Source: Pisaster brevispinus
Taxonomy: Eukaryota > Echinodermata > Asteroidea > Forcipulatida > Asteriidae
Length of the DNA stretch: 64,000 nt
NCBI GenBank assembly: GCA_023634235.1
Contig: JAMKCF010000030.1
Location: 496,001 to 560,000 of the forward strand
Direction: 5' to 3'
Part shown: positions 13,291 through 23,680 of the stretch, one piece after another
Numbering within the stretch: position 1 is the stretch's first letter
How the letters are laid out: each line of letters opens with the position of its first letter
Made by a program: the position numbers and the translations under genes
The notes under the pieces: generated by a model
Databases searched by the model: none
Told to the model about the DNA's origin: nothing
The model's input: only the letters and a program-made list of their open reading frames with translations

Positions 13291-13496
13291 GACAGGCTAT
13301 AAACCGCTACCTAAGTAAATGATACTAGCGCCAACAAAGGTACGGACATTAAAAGTTTTGCCCATTAAGTAGGGAGAATTATATGTTTTAATGTGAACCA
13401 CAAATCTTTTTCATCGGCTTCCATAAGGGGACACCGACCATTTCCCCAAGTATTAACATCAGATGTATGTAGTAATATGAAAATAATTAGTAATTA

Positions 13497-14170
13497 TTAA
13501 TTAATAACCCAGTCTTGCAAAACCGCAGGAGAAATGAATTGATTATTAATAAAACACCTGTAAACATCTTTAACGTTATTGTAAAAAAGTCTACTATTTT
13601 TGCCGGTCTGTTTATCTTCAATGGTAACATTATTCAAAAAATGGTTAAATGGACCCTGCCTGTTTTCAGTGACGTAGCTGAGGGGGAGTTCATGAGTTTC
13701 GTCAACACAGGAGAACACTTTGCTATACTTAAGTTCAGATTTCTGTAATGAATTAATTCTTTATAATAATCCTGAGTACCACAAACGATGGCTCTAGGGT
13801 TATCTTAAATGTATCAGCCAAGTTCAATCTTCCCGCTAGCTTTGCATAAAAGATTTCTCCATTTCCCAGATTTCAGTGTGATGCTTTTTAAAAGCATTTG
13901 GTTTTAAAGCTTGCAGCTTGAGCCGAAGATCAACTACTCTAGTGCCTCCCATAGTAACGGGACCGGTAATAGTCTTTAAAAAAAATGATTATCCAGTTTG
14001 CCATTCCAAAAGAAAAATGACTTAATGCGCTCCATTTGCTTAACACAATCCTCGGGACAAAAGATGATTGATCCCTGGTAGAATAGACTGGCACCCATGA
14101 AACTAATGACAATAGCCTTCCCTCTCATAGTTAAATTTATCATGCTAACCTTCTGCTTACGCTTAAGCAT
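13497..14170 (-). pseudogene. LINE (L1/Tx1-like) ORF2 fragment, - strand
   Basis: Read on the minus strand from 14170 downwards, the sequence encodes NLTMRGKAIVISFMGASLF, then ERIKSFFFWNGK, and, after a frame change near 13960, GGTRVVDLRLKLQALK. These match the pattern GKA-VIN...F-WNGK...GG-G--D---K--AL that follows the reverse-transcriptase palm in L1/Tx1-type ORF2 proteins. A further open stretch of 73 codons (13497-13718) follows in another frame. Frameshifts and stops show it is inactive. The fragment is flanked on both sides by TTAAGCAG-type repeats. Confidence 0.7.
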
Positions 14171-14185
14171 TTTTTTTTGCTAGCT

Positions 14186-15125
14186 AGCTCGAAAATTTGC
14201 TTACCGTATAGCAGCGCAAGCCAATAAGCAGACAATTCTGATTAGCAAATTTCTTTACTTTGCAAGAAATTAGCAGGGTACCGGTGGCAACAATATGAAC
14301 TTTATGGAATGCTGGCTGGTAACCTGTTTCTGCTAAGCAAGATTTCTCTGGGCCCAATTCCATAAAGCAGTTGAGCAGAAAATTCTGCTCAGCAAATTTC
14401 TTTACTTAGGAAGAAATGGGCGAGGCAACAGTCACAACAATGTATTTTTTGATAGATTTTGGTTGGTAACCATGCAGTTTCTGCTAAGCAATTGTTTTCT
14501 GTGATCAGCAAATTTTTGTGCTACGGTTTTTATGAAATTGGGGCCTGTAAAGTCTGCTTAGCAAATTTGTTTACTTAGCAAGAAATGAGCGGGGTACCAG
14601 TGGCAACAGTGTGCACTTTATCGAATGTTGGCTGGTAACCTGTTTCTGCTAAGCAAGATTTTTCTGGGCCCAGTAAAAGGTTTTATGAAATTGGGCCCAA
14701 TTTCATAAAGCCGTTAAGTAGAAAATTCTGCTTAGCAAACTTCTGTAATTAGCAAGAAATATGCGAGGCACCAGTCACAACAATGTAATTTTGGCTGGTA
14801 ACCACTTTCTGCGAAGCAATTGTTTTCTGTGCTTAGCAAGTTTTTGTGCTTACAGGTTTGATAAAATTTCATAAAGCCGTTTAGCGGTAAAGTCTGCTCA
14901 GCAAATTTCTTTACTTAGCAAGAAATGAGCGAGGCACCAGTCACAGCAATGTATTTTTTTGTAGATTTTGGTTGGTAACCAGATTCTACTAAGCAAATTT
15001 CTTTACTTAAGAAATGAGCGGGGTACAAGTGGAAACAGTGTTAACTTTATTGAATGTTGGCTGGTAACCTGTTTCTGCTAAGCATGATTTGTCTGTGCTT
15101 ACTACGCTTTTGTGCTGAAATTCTG
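14186..15125. repeat. TTAAGCAG/GCTTAGCA interspersed repeat, about five units
   Basis: Head-to-tail units of roughly 160-190 bp each contain a CATAAAGC-(C/T)GTTAAGC start, TTTCTTTACTTAGCAAGAAA, GAGCGGGGTACCAGTGG or GAGGCACCAGTCACAAC, GGCTGGTAACC and a GCTAAGCAAGATTT end. Neighbouring units share their GGGCCC ends. Two subtypes alternate: one with GGGGTACCAGTGGCAACA and one with GAGGCACCAGTCACA. Confidence 0.8.
14682..14709. repeat. Perfect 28-bp palindrome at a repeat junction
   Basis: TTTATGAAATTGGG is followed directly by its reverse complement CCCAATTTCATAAA. It is the point where the right end of one TTAAGCAG unit meets the left end of the next through a shared GGGCCC. Confidence 0.95.
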
Positions 15126-16130
15126 GCGAAATGGTTCATTGCTACAATTTAAAATGAGAGAATCTGTCCAAGTTGCACGTAACTTCTTGGCAAACGACAG
15201 GAAACGATCGCTATTTTTAAAATGTCTTCTGTTTGCACTGATTTTGTTTGGCCATAACGGTATTTCGAGACATACATTAGTTTGCTAGTTCAACATTAAA
15301 GAAAAGACCTACGTTAACGGTAAGGCAAACATTTAAGTAAAAGTATATCGAGGACATAGCCTACCGTTGTGTCAGACAATTATTATTTAGGTCTATAGAC
15401 CTTTCCATTGTTGATAATAAACAAACTGCGCTGGTTGGCATGGACGGCAGAGTATTAAAAAAAAAACATTCAATCTGCAAACTTTCAATTCAATTACCTC
15501 CCACGATTGGTTGCTTTGTTTCCAACAAATTCAACAGTATTTTTGAATATTTGTGTTACAAACTGTGGCTATTTGCTTTTGTTTTGCATTTATGGCTTTC
15601 CATAGTTTTCCAACATCGTTGGCAGAAACTCTGGCCTTGACGTTGCAATATAATTGGCCTACTTTGGGGGAAAATGCAAAGTGTATGCACGTGTTATTAT
15701 CTTCTAAATGATAAATTAATATTTTCAAAGTGAAACTTTAATAAATAAGAAGAGTGCCCTCAAATTTACTTGGAGCAAAAAATCTCAAACCCTTTTCTCG
15801 ACAGACGGACGATAGGCGGGGGGCCGCACCGTGAATAAATAATGTCGGATGATGGGGAAACACTCACGGTTTAACGCGATGCATTTGATATTAATAGCTC
15901 GTTTAATTTAAAATGAAACAAAAACGGAAAACTTTTGTTTCGATTATAGTGTTTGTACATGTCCCTTGCTCGGTTGCTATTGTATGAACCATTGTAGGTC
16001 TACACTTTGAAACATGTGAATTAAGCTTGCGACGTCCAAAAACCTGCGTTACAGCGAAAACCGACCCACTTCTACCTTTGCATGCATTTACGGTAATATT
16101 TGTACAGTCAAAATATTAGTTTGTTTTAAG
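15126..16130. other. About 1 kb without recognisable features
   Basis: No convincing exon, RNA gene or repeat is visible. Short open frames here look random. The GC content is low. Confidence 0.5.
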
Positions 16131-16134
16131 TCTA

Positions 16135-16910
16135 AAAAACAAAACAAATACTAAGACCACATGGGCCAGATTATGATGACCGTGCATGGGTGTGTTTCCT
16201 GCACCATCCTCTTTAATTCTGTATGAAGTGGGTGCCCGGCCCATGGGGTCTGGACATGTGAAACTGACCATTAAACATTTGGAATGCAATGTAAAACCTT
16301 CGTTCAGCAGGCGCTGCCATGCGAATGTCAAACCAGGTCATGTAGTTCACGGTACGGCTTTTGTATTATTTTTTTTCAAAAATCTAATCAAAATTTGTTC
16401 TTGTTTTACGATGACCATGGCTGTGTTCATTGGACCCTCCTCTTTAGTTCTGTATGTAGTGGTGCCCAGCCCAGGGACTGGACATGTGAAACTGACCGTT
16501 GACAATTGGGAGTAAACGCATTGATTAAGTGGATAAAAATCATGTACGGAATTTTCTTAGAACTATATTAAAATAAAAATCATACCTAAACACCATGGGC
16601 CGGGTCAAGATGACCATAGGTATGTTTCTTGAACACCCCTCTTCAATTCTGTGTGTAATGGTGCCCGGCCCAATGGGTCTGGACATGTAAAACTGACCGT
16701 TGAAAATTAGGAGTAAATGCATTGATTAACTGCATAAAGATCATGTACATGTACAGCAGGATATGCGTCAAAATATTAATGTTTTTAAAACCTGTAAGAG
16801 AAATACTAAAACCCCATGGGCTTGGTCAAGATGACCATGGGTGTGTTTCTTTGACCATCCTCTTTCATTCTGTATGTAGTGGTGCCAGGGAGTCTGGGCA
16901 TGTGAAAAAT
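16135..16910 (+). repeat. Diverged tandem repeat, four copies of ~200-230 bp
   Basis: Copies begin near 16150, 16395, 16590 and 16810. Each holds ATGACC(A/G)TG followed by GTGT-TT-, then CC-TCCTCTTTA-TTCTGTATG, then GTGCCC-GCCCA and GGACATGTGAAACTGACC in the first three. The last copy is shortened. The copies contain short open frames in several phases and no consistent coding pattern. Confidence 0.8.
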
Positions 16911-17475
16911 GTTTAAATACAGTTATAATGTCCATGTACTAACACAAAGGGCCTATTACAGGCCTCATACAGCCTGCCAGCATGGCCATTCTTGCTGCTT
17001 ACCAACATTGACAGTTTGGATCAATGATCAGACTACGTCTTTTCTCAGTGATCTGTCCAAAGAAAGTCATTAAAAACGGGATACATACAAAAAACTGACT
17101 ACTACATTTTCACTTTCGGATAAACAAGATTTTATTTTAGTTTATAATGAGTGAAAAATGGGGGCGGGCAGACTTGGCATTTTCCCTTATCTAAGATGAC
17201 TTTCTTTGGAGTAATCGTTGAGTGAATACTGAACTGATCGCTTTTAAAAGCTTTTAAATACTTGATCTTGGCTTGTGCTTTTATTATTTTTGTTTATGAC
17301 TTTTCAATCTTTTTTTAACAATCATCAGCAGCTGTTTTTGTGTGATCGAGCAATTCCAGTCTGTCCCAACATCTGAGAAAGCTAACTCTACTATCGAGGG
17401 TCTCAGAGTAAAGTTGATGGAAAAACAGAGTCAGATTACTTTGAGGAGCTCACCTGTTAGTGATGAAGCTGTGAG
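16911..17475. other. No gene recognised
   Basis: Spacer before the possible exon at 17476. An open stretch between 17361 and 17477, beginning QSVPTSEKANSTIEG, ends in a stop and is not in frame with that exon. It could be an older exon, but I cannot support that. Confidence 0.4.
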
Positions 17476-17581
17476 ATGAGGCAGAAGTTGATAAAGAGTG
17501 GAGACACCTCAGAAAAGAACCAGTTAATGGAGAGACATCCCCAGCGGTGGATGACGGCAAGGTGTGCGCCATGTTTTACAG
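17476..17581 (+). CDS. Possible coding exon A, unknown protein
   Basis: From an ATG at 17476 (an in-frame stop lies 12 bases upstream) an open frame of 35 codons plus one base ends at ACAG|GTAAAA. The peptide begins MRQKLIKSGDTSEKN and ends RCAPCFTG. Joining it to the acceptor at 18459 keeps one frame open through a further 89 codons, giving a predicted protein of about 124 residues. I recognise no domain. The start could also be an internal exon border at GAGGCAG|AAG. Moderate to low confidence. Confidence 0.35.
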
Positions 17582-17599
17582 GTAAAAATCAATACCTAC

Positions 17600-18020
17600 T
17601 TTTGTCTCTTTTGAGAACCATATATTTTCTATTTTTAATACTTTTGGTCAAAAGTGAACATGCTTTAACTTCTCTAAAAAATTAGTTTTTTTTAAATACA
17701 AATCATTAACATGTTTTTTTAAATATCGTCAACAGTTTTCTAAATAAACTCAGTATTTCAAGTTTAATTTTATTAAGAATTAATTAAGATACAGTTTTAC
17801 TTCCTTGACGATAAATAAGAAGCGAACAAGTTCCTAGTTTTGTTTTTGTTTTGTTGTTGTTGTTGTTGTTTTTTTTTTTTTTTGGGGGGGTGTTTGTTTG
17901 TTTGTTGTTGGTGGTGGTGGGGTTTTTGTTTTGTATTGTTTTTTCTTCTTTTTTTGAGGGGGGGGGAGGGGCGTGGACAGCGGCGTAGCCATGACCTTTT
18001 CAGTGTGTGTGGGGAGCGCA
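17600..18020. repeat. Low-complexity T/G-rich tract
   Basis: The stretch 17840-17970 consists of (TTG)n, poly-T, (TTTG)n, (TGG)n and G-runs. The flanks are AT-rich. Apparent open frames across it are products of low complexity. Confidence 0.85.
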
Positions 18021-18231
18021 TTACTTGTGGGGGCCCAAGGGGGATAGGCTTGTCAGTGGTGGGTCATGCTTTTATATTGGAAGGGGGACGCCAGGGGGCC
18101 ACCATCCTCTTATGTTCGTGGCATTTTGTGGCTGTGGTAGCGATACCGATAACGACACTAAATTTTAATTTGATTATACAAGCAGGCATCCCCCTTTTCT
18201 ATTTCCTATTAATTTTTGTGAGCACTTCCCG

Positions 18232-18302
18232 ATTTTGTGTGTGTGTGTGTGTGGGGGGGGGGAGCACCTTGGGGTGAGGCCACTGCAAATTGGGGGGGGG
18301 GG
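18232..18302. repeat. (TG)n microsatellite and G-runs
   Basis: A (TG)n run from about 18236 to 18253 is followed by G-runs of about 10 bases at 18254-18262 and 18291-18301. These are common sites of replication slippage and sequencing error. Confidence 0.85.
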
Positions 18303-18459
18303 CACCAGACCGAGCCCCCTGGTTAGGGGATGAGGTTACAAAATGACAACCCATTATAATGATATTTGTTAAGACAATAATCAATTTGCTGTTCCATTTT
18401 AACAATCATTACTTGATAATGAATTAACTAATGAATATTATTTATTCTTGTCTGTACAG

Positions 18460-18728
18460 GAGAAGTCCAGATTGGGCTCACGGGGAGCTTTTGGAATCTA
18501 CAAGAAAGGAATGCCGCTCTGCAGCCATCTGTAAAATGCAACAAGCCTAGCATAACTGATTTGAATGCTCTTGAAAAGCAAGTCCTCTGCAGAATAGATA
18601 CCATGAACAATGTAGCAGTCATGTTGATGATAACCCAGATGGAAGATGGAACACCTGATGACAACATAGATGGAACACCTGACATTCTGCATCAGACTCT
18701 TCCGAGGATACATACTTGTGCTCTGTAG
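18460..18728 (+). CDS. Possible terminal coding exon B, unknown protein
   Basis: An acceptor, TTATTCTTGTCTGTACAG, precedes an open frame of 89 codons that ends at TAG (18726-18728). In phase with exon A it reads G|EVQIGLTGSFWNLQ and contains LNALEKQVLCRIDTMNN. Near the C-terminus DGTPD occurs twice, nine codons apart, from a short internal duplication. AATAAA polyadenylation-type words occur about 160 bp later (near 18886). The codon string is free of stops over 269 bases in an AT-rich region, which is suggestive but not conclusive. I do not recognise the family. Confidence 0.4.
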
Positions 18729-18859
18729 AACTTTGGGTGCTTGGGATTACAACTCTTAGAGCGTAACACCATGAAGGATTTTGATATCAAGACAATAAGT
18801 CTGGCTTCCGTTTGATATTGGAAATGCGGATATAAAGGATTCAAAATGTGAGGATTATG

Positions 18860-19860
18860 TAATAACATGTTATTATTTAATAATTAATAAATGAATTAAC
18901 TAGTAAGTTGGTTGTTGGTAAATTATAAAATTAGGTAAGTAATTAAATTATTTATTTATTATTCATTTCATTAATTGTTTGTTTGCTCGTTTGTTTTTGT
19001 TGGTTTGTTTGTTTGTTGATATTCTATTTATTTATATAATTATTTGTTTAAATTTTATTTATTAATATTGTATCTATCTACTTATTGATTTTTGTTATTT
19101 GTATTTTTATATTTATTTGTTAATTTTTTACTGTTTTTATTTATATATTTATTTTTTTGTAAATTTATTTGTTTAAATTTTATTTTTTTTACATTTATTT
19201 TTTAATTATTGATTCTATTTATTTATTTACATAGTTATTTGTTTATTATTTATTTATTTAATTGTTTTTTGCTCATTGGGGTGTTGGGGTGTTTGTTTGC
19301 TTGTTTGTTTATATTTTATTTCTTTATTTTTTTATTTTTCTACTTATTGATTGATTTTTGTTATTTTTATTTCTATATTTTTTAAATATTTTTTTACTCT
19401 TTTTATTTGCTTATTTATGTATTTATTGTTAAAATGTTTTTTTTTATTTATTATAATTTTAAATTATTTATATTTAAATTTTTGTTATTTTTATTAATTT
19501 TTTATTTATCAATTGTATTTATTTATGATTTTATAATTATTTATATACATTTTTTACTTGAATTGAAGAAGATAACACATTAAAAAAACACTGTGAAATT
19601 AATTATAAAATTTTATGTTAATTTTCTAGCAGATATTTGCAAATAAAACTTCTGATTTATTTGGAAACATCTGTTGAAAAATATTTATACCAATATTATT
19701 TTGAATCTTTGATACTTCAATTGTAGAAGAATACAATACAAATGCTTTGAAATAAATAACTTAAAATGTTATTTTGATTATTTTTATGAACGATGTTTTA
19801 AATAAAGAGATACATTTTCAACATCTAAACTTTCCAGATTTGTTCGTGTTAATTTATTTC
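18860..19860. repeat. AT-rich low-complexity region
   Basis: About 1 kb is dominated by decayed TTTATTTA and TTTGTTTG repeats. No gene is visible. Confidence 0.85.
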
Positions 19861-20003
19861 CTGTCAAACTTGGAAATGTATATTTTGTTAAAAACTTCAA
19901 ATAGCTAGACACGACAAAATAGCTAGACACGACAAAATTCTTGGTGGAAATTAAACTCCATATTATAACTGTTTTTCAGTGGTGGTAGTTTTTAAATAAC
20001 TAA

Positions 20004-20068
20004 TTTTTGTTGCCAGAGGGCGCCCTTTACAAACAACAGAGGGCGCCCTTTATAGTCAACAGAGGGCG
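20004..20068 (+). promoter_or_regulatory. Three tandem CTCF-core-like motifs
   Basis: CAGAGGGCGCC occurs three times at 25-28 bp spacing in a short tandem repeat (followed by CTTTACA, CTTTATA and ATTTACA). The word matches the right half of the known animal CTCF motif (AG-GGGCGC). Whether it is bound is an inference. Confidence 0.5.
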
Positions 20069-20167
20069 CCATTTACACTATATATTTTTACATGTATTTA
20101 CGTGTGTTTGTATATACAACACGTGGTTCTAATATTCATCTTGGTTAAACATTATAAGTTTGTCGTG

Positions 20168-20265
20168 GATCCGCCGATGGCCTAGCGGACAAGGTCACGC
20201 ACGGGGAGAGCAAGACCGGAAGACATGCATGGGTTCGAATCCCGGCAAGTCGCAAGGTAAGTGGA
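20168..20265 (+). mobile_element. tRNA-derived SINE head
   Basis: TGGCCTAGCGG fits the RNA polymerase III A box, and GGTTCGAATCC, about 45 bp further on, is an exact B box. The flanking seven-base stems do not pair as in a working tRNA, so this is a tRNA-like promoter of a short interspersed element. AGTCGCAAGGTAAG follows. The 3' end of the element cannot be set. Confidence 0.6.
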
Positions 20266-20434
20266 ATTATATATAATGTAAATTAACATGCACTGACTAA
20301 CACGCACTAACACGCACCACGCACGATGCACAAGGAGGGACAGGCCAGGACGGAGGAATGAGAGGGGAGGTGGACAGAGAGAGAGAGAGAAGAGGGGTGG
20401 ACAATTTTTTTTATATTTTCGATGGGAAAAAAAA

Positions 20435-20630
20435 AAAAAAGTATGAAAAACCGAAAATTAACGGTCTTTCATTTTTTTTAAATCGGCTGAAACGCACGCT
20501 CGTTAATTATTTTTGATTTCCAAAAAAAAAAAAAAATGAAATATGAAAAATTGAAAAATTTACGGTCTTTCAATTTTTTAAAATGGGCTGAAACGCACGC
20601 TCGTTAATTATTTTGCATTTTCAAAATAAA
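20435..20630 (+). repeat. ~105-bp tandem duplication
   Basis: ACGGTCTTTCA, GGCTGAAACGCACGCTCG and TTAATTATTTT occur in the same order near 20461-20510 and 20563-20615, each preceded by an A-run and GAAAAA. The two copies are slightly diverged. Confidence 0.85.
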
Positions 20631-21285
20631 AAAACACACTTTGGTGCAAAATTACCATAAACTTTTAATTTTTGGGAATTATAAAAGGTTTCAGCCACCC
20701 TTTCATGCTTAAAACGATGCTTAAATTACTCTTCTACATAAATTACGCATTCTGGTCACAAACAAAACTTTTTAAATTGTTTCACAATATTAATCTGCAT
20801 TTTTAAGGCTTTAACATTTTCTTTAAACGCCTTATAAAGATGCTTAACTTTATGTCCATACTTTCCCACCATTGATCGCACACAGACTTTAAATTCCTTC
20901 TGGTTTAAGGGCCTTAGACGTTCTACATTACATTTACAAAAACAGCATTTTAGTTTCAACTAAAAAAAATAACATTCACGATGACTAAAGGCACATTTAA
21001 ATTTGCAAATAATTGATCCCATAATTTACAGAAAAATACAACTTAGTTCTGGAAAGGAACAACTTTAAGCGATAGCTTTGACTGTATGGTAACACACTAA
21101 CACTTCAAAATATCTGATCTTTAACTCTATGGATTTTTAGCTCACGAGGCAATAATAGTCTGTTACTATGTTCATGTGTCACTGTGAGACTGTGTTATTC
21201 ATTGGAGACAGGGCACTAGACAAAAATGGCTACTGACTGATTTATTAAGTTTTAAGAGCATGAGGAAAACGTCCGTTTTTAAAGT
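20631..21285. other. No gene recognised
   Basis: AT-rich unique sequence. A minus-strand open frame of 67 codons (20756-20959) has no recognisable domain and no clear splice context. Confidence 0.4.
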
Positions 21286-21289
21286 GTAG

Positions 21290-21830
21290 AATTTGCATAG
21301 TGAGCAAACTTGTTTCTTTACTTTACCCATCATACCACTAAGCAAACGTGTGCCTACAAGTAAAACAAAACTGTACGGCTAGGTAGGTCAACGCTAACAA
21401 CTACACATCTAACCAACAAGGACATCATACATGTAGCTGATCTAGTTGAGTCTAGATGTTGCAGGTTGTTGTTTCAGTGATCAGTTTCGAAGAGACGTTA
21501 ATGATTACAGATGATACACGGTCCTATTACATAAGATACATTTGCATAATGGAAAACAAATTTGTTTCTTACTTTATCTTACACTTCATAGCACTCTAAA
21601 ACCTCATCAAACTTGCATCTACAAGTACCAATAATAATGGCTAGGCCAACACAAAACATCTGCACAAAAAATTAATCTAATGAACGAGGACATTATATAG
21701 CTGATCTAATTGAGTTTGTTTTGACAACAATAATGTTGTAGCAGCTTGTTGTTTCAAGAAATTAAGGACCGTAATCAGTTACGATTATACAGATGATACA
21801 CAGTCCCTTTAGATATGACGCACTTTTAAT
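21290..21830 (+). repeat. Diverged ~260-bp tandem duplication
   Basis: Copy 1 (about 21290-21545) and copy 2 (about 21546-21830) share, in order, TTGTTTCTT-ACTTTA, CTACAAGTA, GGCTAGG, AGCTGATCTA-TTGAGT, GTTGTTTCA and TACAGATGATACAC. Confidence 0.75.
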
Positions 21831-21903
21831 GTTAGTTTTGTTTGCATTTTGATCGAATCTAGTTGAAAGTACATAAATTCAATAAAACAGCAGCAGTAAT
21901 AAC

Positions 21904-22080
21904 AACGTATACACTAGCCTTGTCCAAGGCTCTACGCAAGCACCCTGCTTTGAATTCACCAGGTAGCATAACAATACAGGCACGGTACTGCAGTACTTGA
22001 TATACAGTATACCGTGGGGTCGAAGCATGGTTTTTCAACCTCGTACTAAAAACGAAGCCGAAACAGAGCCTTGTTCCCAT
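21904..22080 (+). repeat. Left arm of a large inverted repeat
   Basis: About 175 bp here is matched, in reverse complement, at 22325-22500. Shared words include GCCTTGTCCAAGGCTC, GAATTCACCAGGTAGCAT, GTACTGCAGTACTTGAT, GGGGTCGAAGCATGG and GAAGCCGAAACAGAGCC. A few indels separate the arms. The arms themselves contain the small palindromes GTACTGCAGTAC and CCTTGTCCAAGG. Confidence 0.93.
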
Positions 22081-22324
22081 TGTAAACGGCAGTTTATGTT
22101 TTTCTTTATCATTGCGCAGGGATTCCAGCGCTAATTACGTATGCTGGAATCGGATATTGAATATTCATTTCCTGTACTGGGCGGATAATCGTCCAATCAA
22201 ACTCTCGTTATGATGTAATGAGTATGTAGTATTGGCCTTGCCACTATACATTAACCAATGAGCATACACCTTCGGGAAATATTAGCATAAAGCAACTCCG
22301 CCCACAATCTGACCTTTTTACAGC
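22081..22324. promoter_or_regulatory. Promoter-like spacer between inverted arms
   Basis: The 244-bp loop holds two CCAAT-type words (GTCCAATCA near 22191 and AACCAATGAG near 22254) and a CCGCCC word near 22303. It also contains a hairpin with the 9-bp stem GATTCCAGC/GCTGGAATC at 22121-22155. Since the arms lead away on both sides, a divergent promoter of duplicated transcripts is possible. The spacer of a foldback transposon is the alternative. Confidence 0.35.
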
Positions 22325-22500
22325 GGGAGCAAGGCTCTGTTTCGGCTTCGTTTTTTGGTACGAGGTTGAAAAACCATGCTTCGACCCCACAGTATACTGT
22401 AATATCAAGTACTGCAGTACCGTGCCAGTATTGTTATGCTACCTGGTGAATTCAAAGGGGGGTGCTTGCGTAAAGAGCCTTGGACAAGGCTACGTATACA
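22325..22500 (-). repeat. Right arm of a large inverted repeat
   Basis: Reverse-complement partner of 21904-22080, with TTTCGGCTTCGTTTT, CCATGCTTCGACCCC and GCCTTGGACAAGGC. There is no clear target-site duplication outside the arms, so the boundaries of any transposon are uncertain. Confidence 0.93.
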
Positions 22501-22674
22501 CTAAAGGTCTGTTTACATTATACAAGACATTGTCAGAATACTTTTTCCCACTTCTGTACTGGTTAAAAATCTTCTTGGCATACATATACTGTATGCTTAA
22601 TTACAGTCGTTGGTACATGTGGTTTTAAAGAATCACATGAGGACTAGTAGTGAGGGAGATGATGTCCTGTAAAT

Positions 22675-22985
22675 GTTGTGTAAACAGGCCATTTTACAAT
22701 GTGTATTATTAGCGTAACAAGCCTACCTCAATATTCCAGAATTCTTAAGTTACAGATTTGAGGTTGCTTGATGCAGAGAGACTATGACGTAGTTGACTAA
22801 TTCATGGTAAAGACAAGAGCCAAGTGTTCTCTTTAGCTGAGCTTGTTGTGTATCTCTCGTTAGAACTGAGGTGTTTAATTGTCAGATCATCTTGAATGCA
22901 CTGCAATAAAAACCCAAAGAAGATGTATGCATAAACTTACTACAGCCATGGATCAACAACTTTGTATAGAATTATTTTGTTTTCA
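22675..22985 (+). repeat. Dispersed ~350-bp segment, copy 1
   Basis: This segment recurs at 24635-25005, 31710-32075 and 33745-34110. It contains GTAAACAGGCC-TTTTACAAT, ATTCCAGAATTCTT, ATTTGAGGTTGCTTGATGC, TTGTCAGATCATCTTGAATG and CTGCAATAAAAACCCA. In each of the other three copies a block of the 78-bp minisatellite lies on both sides, so the segment and the minisatellite were duplicated together. Confidence 0.9.
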
Positions 22986-23093
22986 GCAACCTTCAACTCT
23001 AAGTGTAAGAAAGGGAGACAGGGTAGGGGTACTGATGAGGAAGAAGACAGATATATACTGGTAGGATCCAGAGGGAAAAGACAATATGTTAAG
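22983..23093 (+). pseudogene. Possible exon relic, also present at 32310-32435
   Basis: After TTGTTTTCAG an open stretch reads STLSVRKGDRVGVLMRKK and reaches a TAG at the WTAG position. The segment ends at TTAAG|GTACGTGAG. The second copy (near 32330) encodes a similar SVRTGDRVGVL and then diverges. Two copies with a shared acceptor-side phrase and a donor in copy 1 suggest a once-coding exon. I cannot name the domain. Confidence 0.35.
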
Positions 23094-23099
23094 GTACGT

Positions 23100-23680
23100 G
23101 AGACACAGTTTGGATGAATGAGGGAGATGTGTACTGGTGTACAAGGTACTATGTTTGCGATCGAGTAGCTTACACGTTTAAGTAAAACTTACACGAGAGC
23201 ATTCGATTAGCCATCACGTGATACTCGTGTCTGCCCCGGTGTCAGCCACCACAGCCCCAGTTCACGAGCGGGTCTCTGGTGTATGCCCAGGTGTAATGAC
23301 ATAGTTTCTGGCTGTAGGCGTATCATACCAAGATGGCAGGGGTCAAGTTGATTGCAACGCGAGTACAAACACTACAAATTAATACACTGATTTATTGTCT
23401 ATGAAACAATGATGGCAAATAGAAAGGAAATGCATTTCCTGAAAAACAAACAGTTGGTGAGTGTGTGCAAAGTATGAATGATATAATTAATTTGTGTCAT
23501 CACGGACATTGACGTTTTCCAATTGAGCAGACGACAGAAATGACAGAGCTGTCTGTTTTCACCTTTTTAAGCCGCACTGCTACGCAACAAACTTTGGCCT
23601 TAATTTTCCCAGAGAGCCAAGCGAAAACACAGCGGCTATCAATCAGCCTCGTTTTGGGGCTACCACAAGTGTAAACCCCT
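23100..23680. other. No gene recognised
   Basis: Unique spacer between the possible exon relic and the first minisatellite block. Nothing recognisable. Confidence 0.5.

Noticed and set aside
17840..18277. 145-codon frame with poly-Cys, poly-Phe and poly-Gly runs
   Set aside because: It lies wholly in poly-T, (TTG)n and G-run low-complexity DNA.
20168..20265. Functional tRNA gene
   Set aside because: A and B boxes are present, but the bases around them do not form a seven-pair acceptor stem and the T stem is imperfect. A SINE promoter fits better.
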